NCBI GenBank assembly: GCA_003667245.1
Contig: RCNN01000484.1
Location: forward strand, 1-64,000
DNA from: Heterostelium multicystogenum
Lineage: Eukaryota > Evosea > Eumycetozoa > Acytosteliales > Acytosteliaceae
DNA: 64,000 bases
Direction of reading: 5' to 3'
Shown here: piece after piece, positions 22,542-34,158 of the stretch
Numbering within the stretch: position 1 is the first letter of the stretch
Layout: each line of letters begins with the position of its first letter
Program-made: the position numbers and the translations under genes
Notes under the pieces: generated by a model
The model's database searches: none
Told to the model about the DNA's origin: nothing
The model's input: only the letters and a program-made list of their open reading frames with translations

Positions 22542-24069
22542 AAAATGGAGGAATCATAGTACTACTTATACATATATCTATTTATTAATCTCTTGAAATC
22601 CAAAACTAGAATCGTTGAATTTCCGTTATTAAAACTAGGCTACAAATCTAGGCTATGTTGATGTTTTTAAAACTATTAATATGACCCCACTAGGTGTTGT
22701 TTGGAATGGAATTGGTTGTTTGCGTTACCTTTATCTATTTGCATACAATTTTGTAGCTACCAATAAAATCCAAATTGGTTTGACGTAATTTCATACGCTG
22801 TGAAGTAGTGTACTTTAATTTATGATGTTTTAATTCTCACTGACACTTTGATATGTCCGTGTTGTTACTACGCGTTGTTGTAATTTAATGAATTACTAAA
22901 AATATTTTGTTGCTGCAAATATTGTTGTTGTTGTGATATTGTGTTGCTGTTGTTATTATTAAATAAAAAACAAACAATTAAAAAACAAAAAAAAAAAATA
23001 ATAACAGTAAAATTTTAAATTGAAAATGGTTTCACTACTATGTTGTTGTTGTGCTTGCTGCTGACTGAGAGTAGTGAGTGATATATAAATTTCTCTATAA
23101 ATTTGATAGTAATTATTTATTAATAATTATTGTTATTAATTGTTGCTGTAGGGTGGTTGTTATTTTGTTTGTATTACTTTCACCTATTATTTCTTTTTTT
23201 ATCTGTTTCCAAAAATGGGGTTGATTCTTTAAAAAAAAAACAGTTGCAGCTGTGTTGAAAAAAAAAAAAATTTTTAACGTTGAAATATTTTTTTGTTGTT
23301 AAACATTGCTTTAAATTGGCGGTTAAATGAAATTAATAAAAAATAAATTATATTTTATTTTAATATTAATTTTTTCAAATTTGAATTTAAAAATTATTAG
23401 AAGTTCCAGCTTTCCCATAGCCATACCTTAGTGGTAGGAGGATAGGAGGTAGCTTTATTTTAATAACATATTAAAATGAGTACATGAATGCTATTTATTA
23501 TTTTAAAATAATATAAGCATTTGAGTTGAATTACAATTAATAATACTATTATAATATTATTAGTAATGATGTATTATATATATTAATAATAATATTATTA
23601 TTATTATTGAATATAGATGATAATAATAATAATAATGTATATGATATCATATCTCATTTAATTTCAACAAATAAACAAACATATATATATAGTTTCATAA
23701 TAAAATAATAAAAGAATTAATAATTGTTTGAAGAGAGTTAACTGCTTGTTGTTTAATATTTTATATGTTGCTTTTTATTTTTGTTAATTTTTTTTGAGAA
23801 TTTTTTATCGTACTTCAAAATTTTCTATGATAGAAAAAACAAAAAAAAACAAAAATTCGTTGAAAACGAAGCAATGCTGATCAGTGATTAAAGCATAATC
23901 ATTACTCTAATTTTACTGCTACTACTACTCTATATTGGTATACAATAACAATATATCTATTGTATGTAGGTTGGTCGAATGAATCATCTTCATCACCTCC
24001 ACGCGCCATCAGCTCCAAACTTTTATTAATTGATTTATTTTAGATTTGTAGTTTATATATAGAGTAACA
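22542..24069. promoter_or_regulatory. 1.5-kb divergent intergenic region
   Basis: Lies between the HAT-repeat gene (minus) and the mitochondrial acidic-protein gene (plus). It is mostly AT-rich with GTT, AAT and poly-A/T runs. A short G+C-richer island stands out at 23401-23454. No coding signal or RNA gene was identified. Confidence 0.4.
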
Positions 24070-26749
24070 ATGTTTTGGTGTGCCAGAAATTTAGTGCGAT
24101 CTGGTCCTGCATCTAAGCAGTTGTTGCAACACCAATGTAACGCTGTATTTGCAACTGGTTCCATTAGAGGCTATGCAAGTGAGCTTCTGATGATGCAAAC
24201 AACAACAACAACAATAACAATAAAAACAAAACAACAATACCACCACCAATAAAGATAAGAAAGATAGTAGTAAAGACAACAATGATACTAAGGCATCAAC
24301 TTCTGCCAAAAATGCTAAGAAGCCAGTTTTTAAATGCTGCTGCTTCTGCCGGTTCTGCTGCTGCTGCTGCAGGTCCTGGATCTACTCTTAGTATCAAGAT
24401 GTTGTTGAACAATTCGACAAGATGTCAAACATGAAGTCCACAGGCTCAGCTGAAAGAAATACTTCACAATCAAATATCACAACAACAACAACACCAACAA
24501 CAAAACCAACAACTACAGCAACAAGACCAACAGTCCAAGTTTAATATAGATGAGTTGGATCAGAACGATGAATTTGCTGATGAAGAAGATCCAGAAGTCA
24601 TTGAAGGAAAATTCCTCTTGAATCGTCTTGTCAATGAAGAGTATGAGATAACACCATATCTTTTTGATCCAAAGATGATGAAGGAGTACAATCGTTATCA
24701 GGAGAAAGCAGTCCCAGCCGACTTTTAATAGATTGGCAGGAAGACATGGACAACATTGAAATTGTTGCCGAGAATGAGCCCCTCGACAAGGAGTACTCTA
24801 AAATTATTTAATGATGAGCTTAATGAAAAATTCTCAGGACTAGAAGATGTAGAAGGAGACAATAAGGTTGAACTTCAAGAAGCAGATGAAGACGACAATG
24901 AAATGACCTCTCAAAAAATGCAACAAATCGCTGAATATGAAGATGATATGATGCTTGAGGAGGCAGAAGAAGAAGATGAGGACTTGTTCGATGACGACGA
25001 AGTCCAATACGTAGATGAAATCACAGACAACACTGATCTCTTTGAATGGATGGACAGCATCAAGTTTGACGAAGACAATATGCTGCATGTCAAAGAGCTT
25101 CAGGAAAGAATGGGAGAGGCACGTCTAGCTGAATTGGCAGATCTAAGACAATTCATGAAACTTTCTGGTCACGATTCATCAAAATACAGTGTACGTGACT
25201 TGCTAGAGATAATGGAGCTCGATGATGATGAACTTGTCGAACTTGTTGAGGAAGACTTTAATAAATACGACCTCGAAGAATACGACCTCGATGAAGATGT
25301 TAGATTTGAAGACATACCAAAATACGAGTTGGATGAAGAAGGTAACGAAAATAGAAGGTGTAATCAGCACAGCCTCAATTAAATACGGTCGTGACTACTA
25401 CGAACTTGGAGTTGACTCGCCATTGCAACCAAACGAAGCCGAAGCAATTGCCGCCGGTGACCAACAACGTGCAGATGCCACCCAAGAGTCAACAGAGACT
25501 GGAGTAAACACATTATATGACGACGAGAATGTAGGTGAAAAACTACTTCCTTGGTGGACGATCAACCATTTGAAGAAACCGAGCTTGAGGAACTCTCAAA
25601 GGAACTTGACAAGGAGCCAATCTTTGAGTATGAAATTTCCAATGCACAAGAGCAATTATTGGACAGAGGTTTGTTTTGACGATATCCAAGCCGCACTCAA
25701 GGATGAAAATGCCATTGAAAATCGTGTTTACGAACTTGCTGCCAAGAAACTTGGTATTACCGAGATTCCTAAGGGTGTCAGCTCTTCCTCACTTGATAAG
25801 ATGAACGATCAACAGTTCAGTTCACTTCTTAAGCAAAATGAATCTCGAACAGTTTATCGGTCAAACTGAGGAAGAATGTGATCGTCTCATCAGAAAAGTC
25901 CTGGATGAAGTGTATATCGAATTGAAGAAGGAACAAGAAAAGAACAAGTTATCCACCCAAAAGAGCGCCACCGCTGTCGATGAAATCGATATAGAAGAGG
26001 ACGACGACTTCGAAGAAGATGACGAAGAGTTACTTGATACCACCTCTAACTTTGAAAATCGATGAAAGTGAACAGAGAAATCAACTTAACAATACCCAAG
26101 GTTTGGGTTCAACTCAACGATTTAGCTGAAGAGATCATCATGTCCGACGAAGTAGCCAACACATCTTGGAAGGACGATCTCCGTGTGCTCGGATTGGAGG
26201 CTGACATGTATTTGAGACGTAATCAAAAGAAGATGAAGGGTACTTGCCAAGCGTAGGGAGAATGCTGCCAAGTATCGTGAGGCCACCCTCCTTAAGAACC
26301 GTGAGAATCCTGCACCCCCCAAACCATACCAACGTCACGTCATCCCAGAGGGTGACAATGTATTCACTACACCAATGGCACCAAATACCTTTATTCGTAT
26401 GAAGGAGTTCACCGAAGATGAAGGTTCCGAACAAAAAGAGCGTTTCAATAAGATCCTCTCAGAGTCTAACCGCTCCTTGGCATCCAACGGTTACTATAGC
26501 CATCGTTCAACCAAAGAATCAATGTCATACATCCGTCAAGCTTTGGCAAGTTATAAACCACACCTCAAATCACGTCGTCAACAATTAGAAGATGCCACAA
26601 TCACCAAGGATCCACGTTTCGAAAAGAACAAGGCTATCATTATCGAGCCATGGCAACTCCCAAGATATAACCCAGAGTACTATAGTTATGATGATAGAAA
26701 AATAAACAAACACAATCAAACAATATCGCTAAAAATATATATAATCTAA
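24070..26749 (+). CDS. unidentified mitochondrial-targeted acidic protein
   Basis: The start MFWCARNLVRSGPASKQLLQ and the later RGYAS form a credible mitochondrial presequence with a processing-like site. An Asn/Thr/Lys-rich linker follows. The body is strongly acidic (24830-25060 and 25970-26040 are Asp/Glu runs) and includes YGRDYYELGVDSPL. The basic C-terminal part reads WKDDLRVLGLEADMYLRR and then KPYQRHVIPEGDNVFTTPM; the final region contains EPWQLPRYNPEYYSYDD. I do not recognise the family; a mitoribosome-associated or mitochondrial gene-expression role is only a guess. At least six frame changes are needed (near 24180, 24330, 24725, 25345, 25850, 26060 and 26250), so outer limits are better supported than internal frame. 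No clear introns. Confidence 0.55.
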
Positions 26750-27669
26750 AAATAAACATTCTTAGGATTTAAACTCAAAATCATCCATTGCAATACCCTG
26801 ATGTGATTATCGCAATGAAGTTTGTGAATATTTTTGGTTTGTCCAATAATTTTTGTTTCTTTTTATCATGGATAGAAATATAATAGCTAACCATATATAT
26901 TGAATCGAATATGTGATGCTCTACAATCAAATGGGACAGGATTTGCTTTTACTTGCTCTTTACTTTAATTTAAATAATTTAAAGCTTTCTTATATTAAAA
27001 CTCATAAATTTCTGCCTTTCTTATCAATAATAGATTCAAAGTCAAACGATTCACTCAAATCAATGTTACTACAATCTCTGATACTAAGAATTATATCAAT
27101 TCATACCTGCATAAATATCCCAAAAACTTTTGTGATATCCAAACTAAACCCAAAATGACTCTGGATGTCCTATAAAAAAGATTGACAAATATTACATTCT
27201 TTTTGGAGAGCCATCAAACACAAAGTTTGTAGTAACATTTTCCACGAACTTAATGAAATTAAAAATGCATTGGTATGTGTTAATTTTTGCTTTGCCCAAT
27301 TGCAGACCACAATGAATACTAAAACCAACAACAACTTTGGAATTCCATAATAATTAATCAAATAGGTGGAAAGGCATTTAACTGTTTGCAATAGTACATT
27401 ACTATTATTTAGTAAAGTTAAACTTTGATATTATCTAGATATTGTTTTATTTATTTATTGATTTTTTATTTTTTTTATTTTGTTGCAAGTTATTTGGTTG
27501 TAGCAGAGAAAGAGATTGGTCTTATTATATTATTATACATGAAACATATCGACCACAACAATGGGCGACGAGATTTGAAATATGATTCTATTTGTGAGAA
27601 TGTTCTATTATTATAGTTTGTTGTTAGTGTTGTTTTATGATTGTTTGGTTCTATTATTTCTGTCTTCTT
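26750..27669. other. intergenic with possible coding remnants
   Basis: Mostly AT-rich. On the minus strand between about 27380 and 26900 short readable pieces occur (for example LGKAKINTYQCIFNFIKFVE and VENVTTNFVFDGSPKR), separated by frame breaks. They may be a decayed gene. I cannot name a family and do not call a CDS. Confidence 0.3.
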
Positions 27670-28980
27670 TTAAGCCCAGATCTATTAAAGAAATGTATTA
27701 ATATGTGAAACTAAAACATTAGATCATTATTGTACATACCTTGAGAAGACTGTCCCAGCTACCAGTGCAGAGAGCCATACCATCAACGGAAACACCCAAA
27801 CAAGATACACGGTTACCATGACCAGTGAGGGAAACAATACGCTCTCCTTTGAGGGTATCCCAGACATTGCATGAGAAGTCGTCGTAACCAGCGAACAAGA
27901 AACGACCGGAAATTGAAAAAACCGACAGAGGTAATACCACATAAAATATTATCGTGGGTGTATTGCATCAACTCACGGTCAGCACGAATATCGAACAATC
28001 TGCAAGAAGCATCATCAGAACCGGTACCAAATGAAAGACCGTTGGGAAGTATCTAGAATAGAATAATAATAAAAGAAACAAATAAAAGTAATTAATTATT
28101 TAAACTCGATAATTGATCAATATTAATAAAATACTTACTGGACAGCATTGATATCAGCGTCGTGACCAGTGAATGTCTGGATGTTCTTACCACCTCTAAT
28201 ATCCCACAACTTAGCAGTAGCATCACAAGCTCCTGAAATGAAATAGTTCTTATCTGGTGAAACAGAAACACTCATGACATCACCGTTGTGATCTGAAAAA
28301 CTCGGTAATCTTTGTACCATTTTCAATATCCCAAAGAATACATGACATGTCACCACTACTTGTTACAATTTGTCTATCATTAAGGAATCTGCAGCATGAC
28401 AAATAACCTGTGTGTGAGTTCAACTCACGGCAGACTCTGATTGGGACTTCTCTACTACGAAGATTATAAATCGAACAAATATTATCTAAACCACCACATG
28501 CTACGAAAATTGGCGGTTGGTGAATAGGCACAGGTCATAACCCATGATGATCTTTAATAGGGCAGTGCAATTAATATAATGAGTGATAAATTTAAAACAC
28601 TGAATGATAGTTACCTCAATGGGATAGCATGTACTTTGTTAGTGGTAAGACCGTCCCATACCAACAATTTACCGTCTTGGGAGGCAGATACTAAATGAGT
28701 AGAGTCCTCGGCCCAGTGCATGGCATAAATCTTGGCAAGATGACCCTTGAGAGTTCTTCTGATCTTAATCTTGTTGTCCAACTTGGAAGGTTTGGAAGAT
28801 CACGAGTGAATACCTTGACTAAAATCATGATATTAATTAATATGAATAGATCAAATTGTGGAATTGATAAAAGTACATACGTGCGGTATCATTCATGACT
28901 TCTCTGTTGGTTCTGATTTGTTCTTTCATAACCTCTGCATCTCTACGGGCTTGTTGAATTCTTTCTGAAATATCTGACAT
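27670..28980 (-). CDS. gpbA: heterotrimeric G-protein beta subunit
   Basis: Seven-blade WD40 Gbeta, required for chemotaxis and phagocytosis in Dictyostelium. The N-terminal coiled coil [19 protein letters not shown] starts at 28980. WD blades follow: [99 protein letters not shown] and [20 protein letters not shown], closely matching the Dictyostelium protein as I know it. The coding sequence before the last intron ends SWDSLLK at 27740. The remaining residues IWA and the stop lie in a 12-nt terminal exon (27670-27681) after a 58-bp intron. Introns also interrupt near 28870, 28600 and 28100. The A6 run 27917-27922 and A5 run 28296-28300 are each one base too long for the frame, which must be sequencing error in such a conserved gene. 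Confidence 0.96.
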
Positions 28981-31488
28981 TTTTTTTTTGTTCTGGTGGT
29001 TGTATTTGGTTCTAATATGTCAAAATGGTTTGTTAGGTAAAGGATTTATGTTTAAAGTTACAAAAATAAAAAAAAGTTTATAGTTTTATTATTATTAAAA
29101 GTATAATAAAAAAACTAGGGTGAGAATAATGATATAACTTGGGCTGTGATGATTGATTAATTGAGTGTGTGAATAGATTAGATTATATTGTATTATATAT
29201 ATATTATTTATATATTTATATATTATGTACAGTGAAAATTAATATAAACAACAGATGGTAACTAAATGACTATTATTAGTGAAATTGCTGCAAATCAATT
29301 GATTGATCTTTCTTTCTTTACGTTTCAAAACAATAATAATAATAATAACAAAATAAATATATTATATATATAAATAACAATTTTTTTAAAAAACAAAAAA
29401 TGTTTTGATGGAATGTCGAAAAAAAAATTAAAAACAAAAAATAAAAAGAAAAAAAAAAATTAAAATTGATTTATTCAAATGGTTTGATAAAGATTTCAAT
29501 TCGTTTAAAAAAAACCAAATTATTGTTGATGGAGGTGGAGTTATTGATTTTTTTGGATATTATTTAGTTTTTTATGATATGATAAGTTTATAAAAACAAT
29601 ATTATACAAATTATATATTTGATTGATTGATTGTTTGTTATTGTCTCGATCTACACATACAATATTACTATTATTAATGTTATTTACTATTGTTAATCAA
29701 TTGAATCTATTTGAAAGGATTGCCAACTACCAACCACACAACCATAATTTGAATTTTTCTGTTATTTTTTTTATCAATTTGTGCCTTAATCTTCATCCAA
29801 AAAAATGTTCAAACAAATTAAGATTTGGATCGAGAAACAGAAAAAAAAAAAAAAAACTACTGGTAGTTAGCTTGTTGTGCAAGAGAATGATGACAATGTT
29901 TGATTGTGATGAGTCGCATATTTGTTTGTTGTTTGTTTGTTATTTGTTTGTTTGTATTCTTGATAAAACGATTTCATTGTAATAGTTGATGAACTGTATG
30001 AATGGTTGTTTTCCGAATAGATCAAGTTTGCTAATGAGTTTCCAGGTTATTGTGATTCTTGACGCATTCATTCATTTGTTTGTTTGTTTGTTGTTAGATC
30101 TATAGTAACTCTACCTTTTGAGTGTTTAATTTCGAGTCGGCTGTATAATGTTACAATTGTCAAATATGAGCCTAATTATATAAACTATATAGTAAAATTA
30201 TAGGTTATATGATATATTCTTTGTTATTAGTACGAATGTGTTGATTATATGTTGTTTTTGATTGTGAGGGTGTGATTAATTTTAATGATTATTATTATTA
30301 TTATTTATATGTGTTGTGTTGTATTAATAATTTGTTGTGTGGGTTTGTGAGACTCCTTTTTAAAAGAGTTTTATTTTTGTATCTAGTGCAAAAAACTATT
30401 TTTTTTTTTTGACAATAGTTTTGGACAAAACCATTTCAAAAAATTTGATCAATCATAAAAACTGATCAAAAAACAAAAAAAAAAAAAAACCAACAAAACT
30501 TGTGACCATATCAAAAGAAATGGTCAAACTTGTAATCTAAATTGACGACATTGTCATTTGTTTGCTCTGGCACTCCTAATGTCACATTTCTTTTCTTACA
30601 TTCGAATTAGAATTTAATATTATTTGACTATTGAATTAATTCCTTTATAAAAAAAAATACTAGTGATAACACTATTGATTTTACACTTGAAGAAAATAAT
30701 TATTATACTTCCTAAGTTTGTTATTCAGTAAGTTATTTCGTAGTGGAATAAAAGATCGATGAAAAAAATTGTAAAATGATGAAAAAAAAAAAAGAAAAAA
30801 TACAAAATAACAAAGAAAACTAGTCAGTGTTCACTTGCTACAAGATTGAAATCAGTTTCAGTCCTAGTGATACCAGCAAAATCACAAAAAATTTGCCCAA
30901 ATTCACATCCTTTCCAAATCGATAAAAACTCACATCCCCAACACAATAAAAAAATGAAGCAAGAGGCAGGTTCTCTCTTAATAAGATTTTTGATACCACC
31001 AAAATTATAGTGCAACTCTTGAGAGTGGGTGGGGTTGATCCAGATTCCAACTACGTTAGTATCATTGTATTTTGGTAGATCTCTAAATCTCGTTTCTCAT
31101 TAACCTAAAATTATCTTTTATTGAATTTAATTTCTTTAAATTTTTTGTAAAGACATATTCCTTTCGAAACTTCAATCAACCAAACTGAGGTAATATTAAT
31201 ATGATAGTTTGAACAAAGAATCTTTAATTTGTATTATACAAGTACATATGTTGAGATTTATACATAATCAAAAAGTAAAAGTTGGATCATTGTCATCTTT
31301 GCACAACAGAATTCAGCAAAACCAACAAAATCTAAAATTCCTGAAGGACGACACAAAGAGAACCTCATAAGGATATTTTTGAAATTTGGTCGAAAGCATA
31401 TTCAAGTGTTGGAACCATCATATCACACTATCAAAATTTTGCACAAGCATACCATCATTTGCCTCCGACAACTACATAAACAAAACAA
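28981..31488. other. long intergenic region, low complexity
   Basis: 2.5 kb upstream of gpbA and of the NTH1-like gene (divergent). It holds poly-A/T runs, (TTTG)n near 29910-29950 and 30066-30095, and (ATT)n near 30290-30305. Around 30830-31070 the minus strand gives a more protein-like reading (NPTHSQELHYNFGGIKNL and later DFAGITRTETDFN), possibly a gene remnant of unknown family. No complete gene is supported. Confidence 0.35.
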
Positions 31489-32604
31489 TGTCAAAAAAAA
31501 GATCTGTTCAGATTGAGTACGAAAGTGACGCTACTGCAAATGACAAAGATGAAACAGTCAGTACTATCTCTGGGTTCTCTGATGATGGTAGTATGTTGTT
31601 AGTTTTGAATGTAAAGTTGTGAACTAACTAAGGTGTTCATTCATAAGTTATCAAAGAAAACTCAGATAGCACTTCAAATACAGCATCTACAACAACAACA
31701 ACAACAACCACAACTGATAGTAAGAGATCTTTGATTAAGCCGAAAGAAATCGAGAGTTTCTATTGAAAGTGCAGAAGAGGGCAGAGTTAAGAAGGTTGTT
31801 GATAAGTTGGAGGCTAGTAGAAGGCATTGGAAAGAGGAATGGGATTTAATTGCAGAGATGAGAGCTTCACAGGAGGCTCCAGTTGATTGGGCAGGATGTC
31901 AAGCATTCAGTGATAACAAACTTGAGGATAAAGTATCTAGATTCCATGTGGTTGGTAGCATGTATGCTCTCTTCACAAACTAAAGATGCAGTTACTGATG
32001 CAGCAATGAAGAAATTGAAATCACATGGACTCACAGTAGATAATATCATCGCAACACCTACAGAGACCATAGAGACATTGCTATATCCTGTTTCATTCTA
32101 TAAAAGGAAATCAGTGTATGTAAGCTAATGATGTGTATTGAATGATAGCAACTGATTCATATCCTCCCTTGCCTGGTATGTAGTTATTTTAAAAAATATA
32201 GTCAACATTATGAAGGAGAAATACAACGATGATATACCTCCAACTTTTGATGAGATCATGAAGTTACCTGGTATTGGGGTGAAGATGACGAATCTAATTG
32301 TTCAGGTTGCCTGGGGTCGAGTAGAGGGAATTGCTGTTGATGTGCACGTGCATCGTATTGTCAATCGATTGAAATGGGTCGAAACTACTACACCAGAAGA
32401 GACCACTAAAGCTCTTTCAGGAATGGTTGCCAAGAGATCGTTGGGGATACAATCAACAAGTTATTAGTTGGTTTTGGCCAGACTCAATGTCTCCCCGTAC
32501 GACCAAAATGCGAAAGTTGTAAGATAAACAATCTTTGTCCGACTGGTATCCAAAATATGAAGTTGAATAGCAAGAATGGGAAAGATCAAAAGATCAAAAA
32601 ATGA
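31489..32604 (+). CDS. nth1: endonuclease III homologue (NTH1), base-excision-repair DNA glycosylase
   Basis: Bifunctional glycosylase/AP lyase for oxidised pyrimidines. Motifs in order: LSSQTKD (catalytic Lys), helix-hairpin-helix [20 protein letters not shown] (catalytic Asp), and the iron-sulfur ligands in [19 protein letters not shown] (four Cys). The start MSKKRSVQ at 31489 gives a Ser/Asp-rich N-terminal extension. An upstream ATG at 31250 (MLRFIHNQKVKVGS) could supply a mitochondrial leader, but the frame between them is broken by stops. Introns are inferred near 31590-31650, 32119-32210 and possibly elsewhere. Shifts near 31745, 31905 and 32440 are single-base. The stop is TGA at 32602-32604. 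Confidence 0.9.
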
Positions 32605-32641
32605 AATCATCATATTATGTTATTAACAATGAGTTAATCAT

Positions 32642-33307
32642 TCATTTGATTAATAGACTCTTTGACAAGTTGAATAATTTATTTGAGAGTTCACTATAGT
32701 TGGGATTTGACCAATGAAAAAACTTCATTTGGTTCGAATCATAGTAAACGGTCTTTTGAGTATCACTTCCATATTCCAAGGTCAATGTATTGCTTGGAAG
32801 TTGGTTAATAATAGACCCATTTCCTGTTGATGAACAGAATAATGAAAGTGAGACAGATGATTTAAAATCAGCAAATTGGTTACTACTTAGTTGAGTGGCG
32901 TTTACAATACTATCATTAATTCGGACACCATTTACTGTTGAGCCTAATGAAAGTCCAAATGTTGCTACATTGGAGCACTTGTTAGTGATACGATAGTTTG
33001 GTGATTGAACAGAGGAGTCGGCTTGGAAGCTATTGTTCTGGTTGAATGCATAGCTTTGTCCAATTTGTGCAGGGGTAGACGTTAATTTATGGATAACGGA
33101 GCCTTGGATAATTGGTGAGTTTGAGGCATACACTTGATAGTTGTTTTCAGTCCATTGAATATTATTTTGGAGGAAAGGTGCAAATTGAACCCAAATAACA
33201 TTAGAGGCACCATTTACATTTCTAGCAATACAAACTTTTTGACCTAGACTAGCAAGTTGGGCAATACCTGCTTGGGTAAATTGAACCAACAATGAGTATT
33301 GAGACAT
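32642..33307 (-). CDS. uncharacterised 221-residue beta-rich protein
   Basis: An intact, intronless frame with no signal peptide or membrane span. The N-terminal part includes QKVCIARNVNGASNVIWVQF and NIQWTENNYQVYAS, an arrangement I associate with small uncharacterised soluble proteins seen in bacteria and fungi, but I cannot name a family. The remainder is Ser/Asn/Thr-rich with beta-strand-like alternation and ends NKLFNLSKSLLIK. The lack of introns and frame errors contrasts with most neighbours. It ends 38 bp from the convergent NTH1-like gene. Function unknown; lectin-like or stress-related roles are open. Confidence 0.75.
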   Translation of the reverse strand: MSQYSLLVQFTQAGIAQLASLGQKVCIARNVNGASNVIWVQFAPFLQNNIQWTENNYQVYASNSPIIQGSVIHKLTSTPAQIGQSYAFNQNNSFQADSSVQSPNYRITNKCSNVATFGLSLGSTVNGVRINDSIVNATQLSSNQFADFKSSVSLSLFCSSTGNGSIINQLPSNTLTLEYGSDTQKTVYYDSNQMKFFHWSNPNYSELSNKLFNLSKSLLIK

Positions 33308-34158
33308 TTAGATAATAATAATTAATAATTATTGAACTTTTACAAAAGATATAAAATGTTTCTGGAGTTGACTGAGGTTATATTTTAAAAAAAAGAATTT
33401 TTGCCTCGCACGCCGATCTTTTTGATCATCACATTGTACAGGCAAAAAGGGTTAGGGGTTTCTAAGAATCTGTAGTTAGATTAGAAAAGTGTGAAATTCA
33501 AAACTTGGTCAAAAATATCTCGAGGTAATGAGACAAATAAATAAATGATATTTAGTTAATTCTTTTTACAATGATTTCAATTTTATTTATTTATTTAATT
33601 TGTTTTATCAATTGCCAAACTTACCTTTTGGAAATATTTTCATGTTCAAAATTTAGATCGATCTGGATATTGGTCGCAATCAAAAAAAAAATAAAAATAA
33701 AAAGGTGTTGAAAGTCTTTAATTTCTTACTTCTACAACCTATACATCATCGATTATCATCATTCTATCAACATATCATCAACATCATTACATTCCTCCGT
33801 CATAAATCGAAAAATAAAATTAAGATAAGATAAATCAATATAAATAAAGTCGCCTTTAAATCGCACATATTTGTTGAAAACAAAAAATGCTGATCCTAAA
33901 AGTTTGATCATATTTCCAAAACAAAAAGAAATCTTTCGTAATTATTATTGTTAGTTAATTAGTCATTGTCGTCATTGTCCGCTTTGAATGTCAAGTCTCT
34001 CGTCTTTTCAATTTCGGCTGTCCTCATGTCCTTTCATAAGTCATCTTTAATCCTTCACTTGATCGTGTTTTAGCTCCTTGTACATTCGCAACTTCTATTC
34101 GTCTAATTTGGCATATATGTTCTTCGATTGATATTTTTGTTTTTGATTGCTACTTAAA
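33308..34158. other. intergenic with small hairpin
   Basis: Promoter side of the 221-residue gene and the 3' side of the RRM gene. Most is AT-rich. A G+C-richer patch at about 33400-33470 contains a 9-bp inverted repeat (33398-33406 with 33440-33448). No gene is recognised. Confidence 0.4.

Noticed and set aside
27917..28300. Frame changes in gpbA as programmed frameshifting or pseudogene evidence
   Set aside because: They sit at plain homopolymers, the same pattern affects unrelated genes, and no slippery-site plus structure is seen.
28985..30800. A-runs and T-runs as retrotransposon tails
   Set aside because: No reverse transcriptase, terminal repeats or target-site duplications were seen; such runs are normal in dictyostelid spacers.
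32720..32745. tRNA-like GGTTCGAATC box
   Set aside because: It lies inside the coding sequence of the 221-residue protein and no cloverleaf can be drawn around it.
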